A DNA stretch of 18,044 bases. Origin: Bacteroidales bacterium UBA4284. GTDB taxonomy: Bacteria; Bacteroidota; Bacteroidia; Bacteroidales; UBA932. The stretch lies in NCBI GenBank assembly GCA_002395925.1, contig DGVM01000060.1:1-18044 (forward strand), in the 5' to 3' direction. Made by a program: the position numbers and the translations under genes. Of the stretch, positions 5,788-13,187 are shown one piece after another. Every line of letters begins with the position of its first letter. Within the stretch, counting starts at the first letter, position 1. Below the pieces are notes generated by a model, which saw only the letters and a list, made by a program, of their open reading frames with translations, did not search any database and had not been told where the DNA came from.

Positions 5788-6997
5788 CTTTTTCGAGGCA
5801 GAAGTCCATTATGGATTCGAGGTTTTCCTTGTCGAGATGCTGTCCGATGAAGACTATCTGGTTCATGCGGTCGCCGTAAACGGGGTCCCAGTCGCGGCGC
5901 AGCTTGGCATCGCGGCGCATCATCTCCTCGAGCTCATCTTCCGGCATGGTGGCGAACCACAGCCCGGCGTCGCGTACTGTCTTCTGGCTGCCGGCCTGCT
6001 CGAAGAGGAAGCAGCGGTCGGTATCGTGGGAGAAGTAGCAGAGGCCCTTGGCGCGGATGATCTCGCGGGGCCAGCGCTTGGCGACCATTGCATCGAACTT
6101 ATTGATGTTCAACGGCGGACGCGCAGTATATACAAAGGTCTGTATGCCGTATTCCTCGGCTTCGCCCTCGTCATCGTGGTGATGATGGTGGTGGTGATGC
6201 CCGTGCTCATGTTTGTCGTCATCGTCGTCATCATCGTCGTCGTGATGGCCATCGCCTTCGATTTCTGCAATCCACGCCGCGGACGTCGCCACCTTGTCGA
6301 AATCGAACATGCCCGTATCAAGGAGCTTGTCAAGATCGACGTCGCACCAGTCGCAAGGGATGATTTCGGCCTTGGGCTGAATGGCGCGTATGATTCCGCG
6401 CACCTGGGCGAGTTCCTCAGGGCTGATGGAGGAAGCTTTGTTGAGGAGTATGATATTACAGAACTCAATCTGCTCTATTACAAGCCTTTCCAGGTCTTCT
6501 TCGCCAAGGTCTTCGCGTTTGAGGGCCTCTCCGCAGCCGAATTCGTCGCGCATGCGCAGGGCATCGACGACGGTCACTATGCAGTCGAGCTTGGGTATGC
6601 TTGCTCCGGGATATGCCGGAGGGGCGAGCTGGGGATAGGAATTGATGGTCTGGGCGATGGGGCCGGGTTCGCATATTCCGCTGGCCTCGATGACTATGTA
6701 GTCGAAACGCTTGGCGCGCGCGAGTTCCTCCAGCTGGGCCACGAGATCCATCTTGAGGGTGCAGCAGATACAGCCGTTCTGCAGAGACACCAGGCTGTCG
6801 TTGGTGCTGCCTACCACACCGCCTTTTTCGATGAGGTCCGCATCTATGTTGACCTCTCCCAAGTCATTGACTATCACCGCAAACTTGATTCCGCGGCGGT
6901 TATTGAGTATTCGGTTGAGAAGGGTTGTCTTGCCGCTTCCCAGATAGCCGGTAAGAAGAAGCACCGGCAGTGCTTTATTGCTTAGTTCAATATTCAT
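5777..6997 (-). CDS. COG0523/CobW-family metal-chaperone GTPase with Asp/His-rich loop
   Basis: 406 aa, cytosolic. The GTPase half has Walker A GYLGSGKTT (17-25), the family's metal-binding CxCC in GCICCTL (C76, C78, C79) and EASGICEPGP (106-113). The NKxD base-recognition motif reads NKAS (186-189). A linker (251-277) contains nine consecutive Asp (253-261) and eight consecutive His (267-274), a metal-storage or sensing loop typical of zinc or nickel members. The CobW C-terminal domain follows (~285-406). These proteins use GTP hydrolysis to hand Zn, Ni or Co to client enzymes. ATG 6997 is chosen over an in-frame TTG at 7006 because the promoter box covers the latter. The gene's 3' end overlaps the start of the secreted KSDAD protein, suggesting a shared, possibly metal-linked, job. 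Confidence 0.9.
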   Translation of the reverse strand: MNIELSNKALPVLLLTGYLGSGKTTLLNRILNNRRGIKFAVIVNDLGEVNIDADLIEKGGVVGSTNDSLVSLQNGCICCTLKMDLVAQLEELARAKRFDYIVIEASGICEPGPIAQTINSYPQLAPPAYPGASIPKLDCIVTVVDALRMRDEFGCGEALKREDLGEEDLERLVIEQIEFCNIILLNKASSISPEELAQVRGIIRAIQPKAEIIPCDWCDVDLDKLLDTGMFDFDKVATSAAWIAEIEGDGHHDDDDDDDDDKHEHGHHHHHHHHDDEGEAEEYGIQTFVYTARPPLNINKFDAMVAKRWPREIIRAKGLCYFSHDTDRCFLFEQAGSQKTVRDAGLWFATMPEDELEEMMRRDAKLRRDWDPVYGDRMNQIVFIGQHLDKENLESIMDFCLEKDEK

Positions 6998-7003
6998 AGT
7001 ATG

Positions 7004-7035
7004 CAAAGGTAGTCACTTTTTCCGTTCCTGGACAA
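7004..7035 (-). promoter_or_regulatory. Promoter of the GTPase/KSDAD operon
   Basis: On the minus strand, TTG (7033-7035) is followed after 21 nt by TACCTTTG (7004-7011). The -7 box ends 6 nt before ATG 6997, giving a nearly leaderless mRNA. No inverted repeat convincing enough to call a Zur-type operator is visible around it. Confidence 0.7.
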
Positions 7036-7079
7036 ATTTTGCCAATTTCTGTCCGCATAAAGGGGAAGGGCGGCATCGC

Positions 7080-8399
7080 CTATGCCAATCCGGGCTTGCA
7101 GGGCTTGCCTATGGAGCGGCGCCAGGCGTAATAGAGTTCTTCTGTTGCCAGGGCCATCTTGGTCACGGAGCAGCGGGGCGTCCAGTCCAGATCCTCCACG
7201 GAGCTGCCTGGGGGCACGCAGCCGGGCACCTTGGGATAGGTGTACCAGGTGTCGGTGAGGGTGTTGAGATCTACGCAGTCGCCCCATTTGCCCAGATAGT
7301 TGTACTCAATGTGCACCGAATAAGCCGACGGCACCGGGATGTCCATGGTGTGCTCGCGCCCCAGGAGGTCGTGTACGCACACGTGGAAACCGCTCATGTC
7401 GTGAACCATCGTCCCCTTGCCCAAGGCAATGAATTTCTTGGAGTTGGGAAGCGAACGCACCTCTACCGGAATCTCGCCGGTGGAATACGTTCCGCCCGCC
7501 ACCTCCGCACGCACGCAGGAGCGCTCCCATTCGTACCAGTCGGGTACATGGCAGAAGCGCGTCGCTCCCTTGAGCGCATGCAGCTGTCCGTCGGGGGCCA
7601 TTTCCCACTGCATTCCGCAGTGGTTGCAGCCAAGGACGTTGCCGCTTGAAGTCATTTCGTATTCGGTGCCGCAGTCGGGACACTGATACAGGACCTTTTC
7701 GAGCCCTTCGGCCCGTCGGTCGTATTTCATCTGAATGCCCTTGTCGCGGAGCCAGGCGAAATCGTCGTACTGAAATGCCTCGACAATGCCGGCGTTGATA
7801 TCGTCGGCGCTCATGGAGGCAAGCTGTTCGGGGGTATATAACAACTTGAAATCCACCTCAGTAGGCTTGATTCCCCGAGGATGGAGATTCCAGAACGGAG
7901 AGTTTACGTGATGCCCGTGGCAGATGAAGGTCGCCACCGGGACCTTGAGCAGCTTGCACAGTTTTCCGAGCGATTCGGGCAACACTGCAGTCGTGCCGCA
8001 CAGGGAATAACGGGCCTCTGGGTACACCACCGCCACGTCTCCGTTTTCTATTACCCGCAGCAACTGGCGCACCAGTGTGACGTCGGAGGTGAATTTGCGC
8101 TTGCAGATGGCGCCCACGTTGCGAAGGAGCCACTCACGCCCTATGAATCCGTCTATAGCGACCACATAGTTCGCCCGACGGGGGTAAATGGCCCGCGTGA
8201 GCACCTTGAAGTCCATGAAGGCGTTGTGGTTGCTGAGTATGAGGAAGGGCGGCTTGAGGTCGCGCGTGCCGTCATAATGCACCTGGACATTGTGCGCCAG
8301 TACTTCCGGAATGCTGAGAAGATATGTGAGCGGGCGCAGGTACCAGCGTGTCCTCACTGGCGGACGCGCCATGTCGAATCTCTGAAATCCATCATCCAT
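7080..8399 (-). CDS. PlsC-like 1-acylglycerol-3-phosphate acyltransferase with C-terminal zinc ribbon
   Basis: 439 aa. The acyltransferase domain (~35-185) has motif I NHNAFMD (H58 and D63 of HX4D) and YPEAR (126-130) as the motif III equivalent of EG. PlsC enzymes move an acyl chain onto lysophosphatidic acid at the inner membrane face. After it comes a segment unlike short PlsC proteins: a four-Cys zinc ribbon CPDC (240-243)...CNHC (258-261), then about 175 residues rich in Trp, Tyr and Val of unknown fold. At 439 aa it is nearly twice a minimal PlsC, so its substrate may differ from LPA. MDDG at 8399 is preferred over ATG 8426, because that codon directly abuts the probable -7 box. The gene reads in the same direction as the GTPase operon, 82 bp upstream of it. 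Confidence 0.78.
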   Translation of the reverse strand: MDDGFQRFDMARPPVRTRWYLRPLTYLLSIPEVLAHNVQVHYDGTRDLKPPFLILSNHNAFMDFKVLTRAIYPRRANYVVAIDGFIGREWLLRNVGAICKRKFTSDVTLVRQLLRVIENGDVAVVYPEARYSLCGTTAVLPESLGKLCKLLKVPVATFICHGHHVNSPFWNLHPRGIKPTEVDFKLLYTPEQLASMSADDINAGIVEAFQYDDFAWLRDKGIQMKYDRRAEGLEKVLYQCPDCGTEYEMTSSGNVLGCNHCGMQWEMAPDGQLHALKGATRFCHVPDWYEWERSCVRAEVAGGTYSTGEIPVEVRSLPNSKKFIALGKGTMVHDMSGFHVCVHDLLGREHTMDIPVPSAYSVHIEYNYLGKWGDCVDLNTLTDTWYTYPKVPGCVPPGSSVEDLDWTPRCSVTKMALATEELYYAWRRSIGKPCKPGLA

Positions 8400-8415
8400 A
8401 AACAATGAGTTTTCC

Positions 8416-8423
8416 GAAAGATA
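8416..8423 (-). promoter_or_regulatory. Possible -7 box of the acyltransferase gene
   Basis: TATCTTTC on the minus strand differs from TAnnTTTG only in the last base. It ends 16 nt before ATG 8399. No TTG is found at the right distance upstream, so this is a tentative call. It faces away from the plus-strand box at 8436-8443. Confidence 0.35.
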
Positions 8424-8435
8424 CAATAATTTTCT

Positions 8436-8443
8436 TAACTTTG
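8436..8443 (+). promoter_or_regulatory. -7 box of the DUF21-CBS gene
   Basis: TAACTTTG is an exact TAnnTTTG match ending 9 nt before ATG 8453. The -33 position (around 8413) reads TTT rather than TTG. The box lies inside the in-frame extension beginning at ATG 8405, which supports the later start. Confidence 0.6.
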
Positions 8444-8452
8444 CCGTCTGTT

Positions 8453-9529
8453 ATGGCATTGCTGTTGGCTTTTCTTCTGAGCGCTATGCTCATTTCGTTC
8501 CTCTGCTCCGTGCTGGAGGCAACGCTCATGAGCACACCCATCTCGTATATCACCATGCGGGAAGAAGAAGGCTACAAGCCTGCCGCCCTCCTGAGAAAGT
8601 TCAAGACCGACACCTCCAGGCCGCTCGCCGCAATCCTCAGCCTCAACACCATAGCCAACACCATTGGCGCCGCCGGCGTGGGCAAGCAGGCGACGGAGGT
8701 CTTCGGCTCGCAGTGGTTCGGTCTCATCAGCGCCATCACCACCGTCCTCATCCTCGTCTTCTCGGAAATCATTCCCAAGAACATAGGTACCACCCGCTGG
8801 CGCAGCCTCACCGGATTCGCCGCATACACCATCCAGGGACTCATCTACCTGCTCTATCCCGTCGTAATCTGCGTCGTCTGGCTGCAGAAGCTCATCACCC
8901 CCAAGGAGGCCGACACCACCGTCTCGCGCGAGGAGGTAAGCGCCCTGGCCGACGTAGCGGAGGAGTCGGGCGAGCTGGACGAAGACGAGAACGAGGTCAT
9001 CCAGAACATCATCTCGCTGGACGAAATGACCGCCGCAGATGCCATGACCCCCAGGGTAGTGGCCGCCATCGCCCCGGAATCCATGACTCTCAAGCGCTTC
9101 TACAAAGACAAGCGCTTCCTGCATCACAGCCGCATCCCCGTCTTTGCCGACAACGACGAATACATCACCGGCTACATCCTGCGCATGGAGGCCCTGCAGC
9201 TCATCGCCGAAGACAAGGACGACGTGACCCTTGGCGACATACGCCGCGAGATAGCATCCTTCACCGAAGAAACGACCCTGGATGTCATCTGGGACGAGAT
9301 GATAGGCAAGGACGAACAAATCAGCGTCATCATCGACGAATACGGTTCCTTCCAGGGCATACTCACACTGGAAGACGTCATCGAGACCATCCTGGGCAAC
9401 GAAATAGTGGACGAACGCGACGAAGTGCGCGACATGCAGGAACTTGCCATGGAACGCTGGAAGAAGCGCACCGCCGCACTCCGCAAAACCACCAAAATGA
9501 AACCGCGTGAAATAGAAGAAAAAAAATAG
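8453..9529 (+). CDS. CNNM/CorC-type DUF21-CBS membrane protein (hemolysin-C-like family)
   Basis: 358 aa. The N-terminal DUF21 (CNNM) transmembrane domain covers about 1-170, with three to four hydrophobic helices and the conserved LSLNTIANTIGAAGVG and FSEIIPKNIG stretches. The acidic segment EESGELDEDENEVIQN (about 190-205) leads into DAMTPR and a CBS pair (about 205-330). It ends in a basic tail; the CorC_HlyC domain of ~80 residues found in full-length members is missing. The family is linked to Mg2+/Co2+ export or Na+-coupled Mg2+ handling, with CBS domains sensing nucleotides. Despite the old hemolysin name there is no reason to see a toxin here. ATG 8453 is chosen because the -7 box lies inside the longer frame from 8405. 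Confidence 0.87.
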   Translation: MALLLAFLLSAMLISFLCSVLEATLMSTPISYITMREEEGYKPAALLRKFKTDTSRPLAAILSLNTIANTIGAAGVGKQATEVFGSQWFGLISAITTVLILVFSEIIPKNIGTTRWRSLTGFAAYTIQGLIYLLYPVVICVVWLQKLITPKEADTTVSREEVSALADVAEESGELDEDENEVIQNIISLDEMTAADAMTPRVVAAIAPESMTLKRFYKDKRFLHHSRIPVFADNDEYITGYILRMEALQLIAEDKDDVTLGDIRREIASFTEETTLDVIWDEMIGKDEQISVIIDEYGSFQGILTLEDVIETILGNEIVDERDEVRDMQELAMERWKKRTAALRKTTKMKPREIEEKK

Positions 9530-9537
9530 TATATTTG
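9530..9537 (+). promoter_or_regulatory. -7 box upstream of the glucan-utilization genes
   Basis: TATATTTG matches TAnnTTTG and begins right at the stop codon of the DUF21-CBS gene. It ends 24 nt before the GH3 ATG at 9562. The -33 position (9507-9509) reads GTG, so the match is partial. This is the likely start of the GH3-GH144 transcript. Confidence 0.5.
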
Positions 9538-9561
9538 CCGGGCACTAACCACAAAGCAAAA

Positions 9562-11775
9562 ATGAAAAAGGCCCTACCCGCACTTATGCTGCTTCTGGCA
9601 GCGGCAGCCTGCAAACAGGCACCCAAATCAAGCGCAGATTCTTATCCTATAGTAGATTCCCTTCTTAAGGTGATGACCCTCGAAGAGAAAGTGGGACAGA
9701 CCGTCCTGCTGACTTCCGACTGGACCGTCACAGGCCCCTCCATGCGCGAGGGCTATCTGGAGGACATCCGCGCCGGACGCTGCGGAAACATTTTCAATGC
9801 CTACACCGCGGAGTACACCCGCAAGATGCAGGAAATCGCCGTGAACGAAACCCGTCTCGGCATCCCCCTGCTCTTCGGATACGACGTGATACACGGTTTC
9901 CGCACCATATTCCCCATCAACCTCGGCATGTCCTGCTCCTGGGACCCTGCCGCAATTGAACAAAGCGCACGCATAGCTGCGCTGGAGGCGTCCGCAGCAG
10001 GGCTTCACTGGACCTACTCCCCCATGTGCGACATCAGCACGGAACCCCGTTGGGGCCGCATCAGCGAAGGCTCCGGAGAAGATCCGTACCTGGGCAGCCT
10101 GATTGCTGCCGCCATGACCAGAGGTTATCAGGGCGAAGACCTCGCAGACCCTTCGACCCTCCTCGCCTGCGTCAAGCATTTTGCCGCATACGGCGCGCCC
10201 CAGGCCGGACGCGACTACAACACCGTAGATATGTCGGAAAGATGGCTCCGGGAGTTCTACCTTCCGCCATACAAGGCTGCCATCGATGCCGGGGCGCTCA
10301 GCGTCATGGCGTCGTTCAACGAACTTGACGGAGTGCCCGCAACCGCCAATACCCACCTGCTGCAGGACATCCTGCGCGACGAATGGGGCTTTACCGGCTT
10401 CGTAGTGTCGGATTATACCGGCATCAACGAGATGGTGATGCACGGATATGCCGCCGACGTAGAAGACGCCGGACGGCTTGCCATGAACGCCGGTCTCGAC
10501 ATGGACATGCAGGGAGCGTCCTACATGGACTACATGGTAGGGCTGGTACGCAGCGGCGCAGTGCGCGAAAGCACCCTCGACGAGGCCGTACGCCGCATCC
10601 TCACCGTCAAGGCGAAACTCGGCCTGTTCGAGGATCCGTTCCGCTACTGCTCCCCCCAGAGGGAGGCAGAGCAGACACTTACCGCCGACGCCAAAGCTGC
10701 GGCAAGGCAGATGGCATGCGAGTCTATGGTTCTGCTCAAGAACGACGGCGTGCTGCCTCTGCAGAAAGGCAGGAAGACGGCGGTAATCGGGGCTCTGGCA
10801 GCGTCCAAGGACGATCTTCTGGGCTCCTGGAGGGGCGCCGGAGAAGTTGAGTCGGTCCCCGCAAGCATTGTCGATGCCATCAGAGAAGTGGCTCCGGTGG
10901 TTTATGCAGAAGGAGCCAGGGAAATCGGAGACGACCGCAGCGGATTCTCCGCAGCCCTTGCCGCAGCCCGCAGCGCCGACCAGGTGGTGCTGGTGATTGG
11001 CGAAGACTGCCAGTGGACAGGCGAGGCCGCATCCCGCTCCGACATACGCATTCCCGGAGTGCAGACCGAACTGCTCGAGAAGCTTGCCGCCAGCGGCAAA
11101 AAGATCGCGGTGGTTCTCCTGAACGGCCGTCCTCTGGACCTGAGCCGCGAAAACGAGCTCGCAGGAGCCATGCTGGAAGCCTGGTATCCCGGCACCATGG
11201 GAGGATACGCCGTGGCCGACGTACTCTTCGGCGACTTCAACCCCTGCGGCAAGCTCAGCGTCACCTTCCCCAGATGCCTTGGACAGGTACCTATATATCA
11301 CTACGCCAAGAACACCGGAAGGCCGTACATCCATCCCGAGGCCAAATACGAATCCCGTTACCTCGATGTAGTCAACGAGCCCCTGTTCGCATTCGGCTAT
11401 GGCCTTAGTTACAGCAACTTCGAGTATTCCAAGATAAGCCTGTCCTCCGACAGCTTCTCGGGCAGCGGCTCCATCAAGGCAAGCGTAACCGTGGCCAACA
11501 ACGGCAATCGCGAAGGCACCGAGACCGTTCAGCTCTACATACGCGACCTGGTTGGCAGCGTCACCCGTCCGGTCAAGCAGCTGAAGGGTTTCCGCAGGGT
11601 CACCCTCGGCCCCGGCGAATCGGCGGAAGTGAGTTTCACCATCGACGCCGAGACCATCTCGTTCTATCGCCAGGACATGAGCTGGGGAGCCGAGAGCGGC
11701 GACTTCGTGCTGTTCATCGGCGGAAGCTCCGATAATGTAAAGGAAATACCTTTCAGTTATAAACCGGCAGCGTGA
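9562..11775 (+). CDS. bglX: Glycoside hydrolase family 3 beta-glucosidase lipoprotein (BglX-like)
   Basis: 737 aa. The signal peptide ends in lipobox LAAAAC (Cys17), so it is lipid-anchored, probably in the periplasm or outer membrane. The GH3 N-terminal barrel (~35-360) has GYDVIHGFRTIFP, KHFAAYG (~204) and GFVVSDYTG with the nucleophile Asp284. The GH3 C-terminal domain (~390-600) holds GEAASR with the likely acid/base Glu488, and a fibronectin-III-like domain (~640-735) ends the protein. GH3 enzymes remove single glucose units from non-reducing ends. The neighbouring GH144-type gene suggests that beta-1,2-linked gluco-oligosaccharides (sophorose series) are the substrate; Bacteroides thetaiotaomicron BT_3567 is a GH3 enzyme of that kind beside a GH144. 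The linkage is inferred from context. ATG 9562 is used; an upstream TTG at 9535 lies in the promoter box. Confidence 0.92.
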   Translation: MKKALPALMLLLAAAACKQAPKSSADSYPIVDSLLKVMTLEEKVGQTVLLTSDWTVTGPSMREGYLEDIRAGRCGNIFNAYTAEYTRKMQEIAVNETRLGIPLLFGYDVIHGFRTIFPINLGMSCSWDPAAIEQSARIAALEASAAGLHWTYSPMCDISTEPRWGRISEGSGEDPYLGSLIAAAMTRGYQGEDLADPSTLLACVKHFAAYGAPQAGRDYNTVDMSERWLREFYLPPYKAAIDAGALSVMASFNELDGVPATANTHLLQDILRDEWGFTGFVVSDYTGINEMVMHGYAADVEDAGRLAMNAGLDMDMQGASYMDYMVGLVRSGAVRESTLDEAVRRILTVKAKLGLFEDPFRYCSPQREAEQTLTADAKAAARQMACESMVLLKNDGVLPLQKGRKTAVIGALAASKDDLLGSWRGAGEVESVPASIVDAIREVAPVVYAEGAREIGDDRSGFSAALAAARSADQVVLVIGEDCQWTGEAASRSDIRIPGVQTELLEKLAASGKKIAVVLLNGRPLDLSRENELAGAMLEAWYPGTMGGYAVADVLFGDFNPCGKLSVTFPRCLGQVPIYHYAKNTGRPYIHPEAKYESRYLDVVNEPLFAFGYGLSYSNFEYSKISLSSDSFSGSGSIKASVTVANNGNREGTETVQLYIRDLVGSVTRPVKQLKGFRRVTLGPGESAEVSFTIDAETISFYRQDMSWGAESGDFVLFIGGSSDNVKEIPFSYKPAA

Positions 11776-11854
11776 AACGCAATTAGTTTATTGTTAATTG
11801 ATTACTAAATATCGTCCCGGTCAAACGGAGGGGACGGTTTATCACAAAAAGTTA

Positions 11855-13144
11855 ATGACCAGATACTTACATTTCACGGCCCTTCTGCTGCTTCTCTCGG
11901 CAGTATCCTGCGGGCCGCGACCTCCAAAAGAATTGCTCTCCGATGAGGCGCTGCTCGACACGGTCGAACGCTGCACTATCAAGTATTTCACCGACTTCGC
12001 AGATCCTGCGACCGGGCTTGCACGCGAGCGCGACAACGACCGCAACGGCAACATAGTCACCATCGGAGGCTCCGGCTTCGGCATGATGGCCGTCATCGCT
12101 GGTGCCGAGCGCAACTACTACGGCCAGGACGAAGGCGTACGCCGCATAGGCAAGATGGTCGGCAGCCTGGAAAGGCTCGAACGCTTTCACGGAGCGTGGG
12201 CCCACTGGTACGATGCCGACACCGGCAATCCATTCAGCTTCAGCGAATTCGATGACGGAGGCGACCTCGTGGAGACGGCATTCATGGTACAGGGCCTGCT
12301 GACGGCACGCCAGTGGCTCGCCGACAAGGACTCCAGCCTTGCCGCGCGCTGCGACGAACTGTGGAAAGGCGTAGAATGGGACTGGTACACCCGAGGGACC
12401 GATTCTCTTTACTGGCACTGGTCTAAGAACCACGGCTGGAAGATGAACCACCGCATCAAGGGATACGACGAAACACTTATCACCTACGTACTTGCTGCAT
12501 CCTCCCCCACCCATCCCATACGACCCGAGGTTTACCAGGCCTGCTACAAGAAATCTGACTATTACTACAACGGAAAAGAGTATTACGGCATCAAGCTGTC
12601 TCTGGGCATGGAATACGGCGGGCCGCTTTTCTTCTGCCATTATTCCTTCCTTGGGCTCGACCCCCGCGGCCTGAAGGACGGATACTGCGACTATTTTGAA
12701 CGCAACACCGCCCACACCCTCATCCACCGCGCCTACGCCATCGACAATCCCCGGAGGCACAAGGGCTACGGCGAGAATCTCTGGGGCTTCACCTCCTCCG
12801 ACGACCCGTATGTAGGCTACTGTTCCCACCACCCCGGTACGCAGGACGATAACGGTACCGTATCTCCTACGGCAGCAATCAGTTCCATAGTCTATACCCC
12901 CGACGAGAGCCGCAAACTCATAGGATATCTGTTCTACGAAACCGAAATGTTCGGCCCCTACGGCTTCTATGACGCCTACAACCCGGGATGCGAGAATCCG
13001 GTAATCGACCACTACCTCGCAATCGACCAGGGACCGGAAGCCGTTATGATAGAAAATTACCGCAGCGCCCTGCTGTGGAAGCTCTTCATGAGCAGCCCCG
13101 AAATCGGACCGGGGCTTAAGGAACTCGGATTTTATTACGAATAG
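11855..13144 (+). CDS. GH144-type endo-beta-1,2-glucanase (glucoamylase-like fold, PF10091) lipoprotein
   Basis: 429 aa. Lipobox SAVSC gives an acylated Cys19. The rest is one (alpha/alpha)6-barrel domain of the glucoamylase-like type, with conserved NIVTIGGSGFGMMA (~68-81), RFHGAWAHWYD, DDGGDLVETAFMVQGLL (~132-148), WHWSKNHGWKMNHRIKGYDET, GPLFFCHYSFLGLDPR and NLWGFTSSDDP. These stretches resemble characterised GH144 endo-beta-1,2-glucanases such as Chitinophaga CpSGL and B. thetaiotaomicron BT_3566, as I remember them. The enzyme would cut beta-1,2-glucan internally to sophoro-oligosaccharides for the SusCD pair or the GH3 enzyme. ATG 11855 is chosen because the lipoprotein signal begins there; an in-frame TTG at 11798 gives a hydrophilic extension. 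It lies 79 bp after the GH3 gene, with no clear promoter between. Family assignment is strong; the linkage would need assay. Confidence 0.85.
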   Translation: MTRYLHFTALLLLLSAVSCGPRPPKELLSDEALLDTVERCTIKYFTDFADPATGLARERDNDRNGNIVTIGGSGFGMMAVIAGAERNYYGQDEGVRRIGKMVGSLERLERFHGAWAHWYDADTGNPFSFSEFDDGGDLVETAFMVQGLLTARQWLADKDSSLAARCDELWKGVEWDWYTRGTDSLYWHWSKNHGWKMNHRIKGYDETLITYVLAASSPTHPIRPEVYQACYKKSDYYYNGKEYYGIKLSLGMEYGGPLFFCHYSFLGLDPRGLKDGYCDYFERNTAHTLIHRAYAIDNPRRHKGYGENLWGFTSSDDPYVGYCSHHPGTQDDNGTVSPTAAISSIVYTPDESRKLIGYLFYETEMFGPYGFYDAYNPGCENPVIDHYLAIDQGPEAVMIENYRSALLWKLFMSSPEIGPGLKELGFYYE

Positions 13145-13187
13145 CGCGCAAGATTACGCACACACACGGATTTAACTTTATATCGAT

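Noticed and set aside
5837..6985. 382-codon plus-strand frame opposite the GTPase, with a hydrophobic Val/Ile/Met run
   Set aside because: The run that looks like a membrane segment is the reverse complement of the Asp/His codon tract; nothing else supports a gene.
7004..7035. Zur-type operator at the GTPase promoter
   Set aside because: A zinc-responsive site would fit the gene, but no convincing inverted repeat is visible around the promoter.
8435..9319. 294-codon minus-strand frame across the DUF21-CBS gene
   Set aside because: Antisense shadow in GC-rich DNA, with low-complexity composition (Gly, Asp, Val runs) and no domain.
9628..11334. 568-codon open frame on the minus strand across the GH3 gene
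   Set aside because: It is antisense to a gene with clear catalytic motifs, has no recognisable domain and no promoter; it arises from GC-rich codon use of the real gene.
11867..13012. 381-codon minus-strand frame across the GH144-type gene
   Set aside because: Antisense to a well-conserved enzyme; the translated sequence is Val/Ala-rich with no motif.
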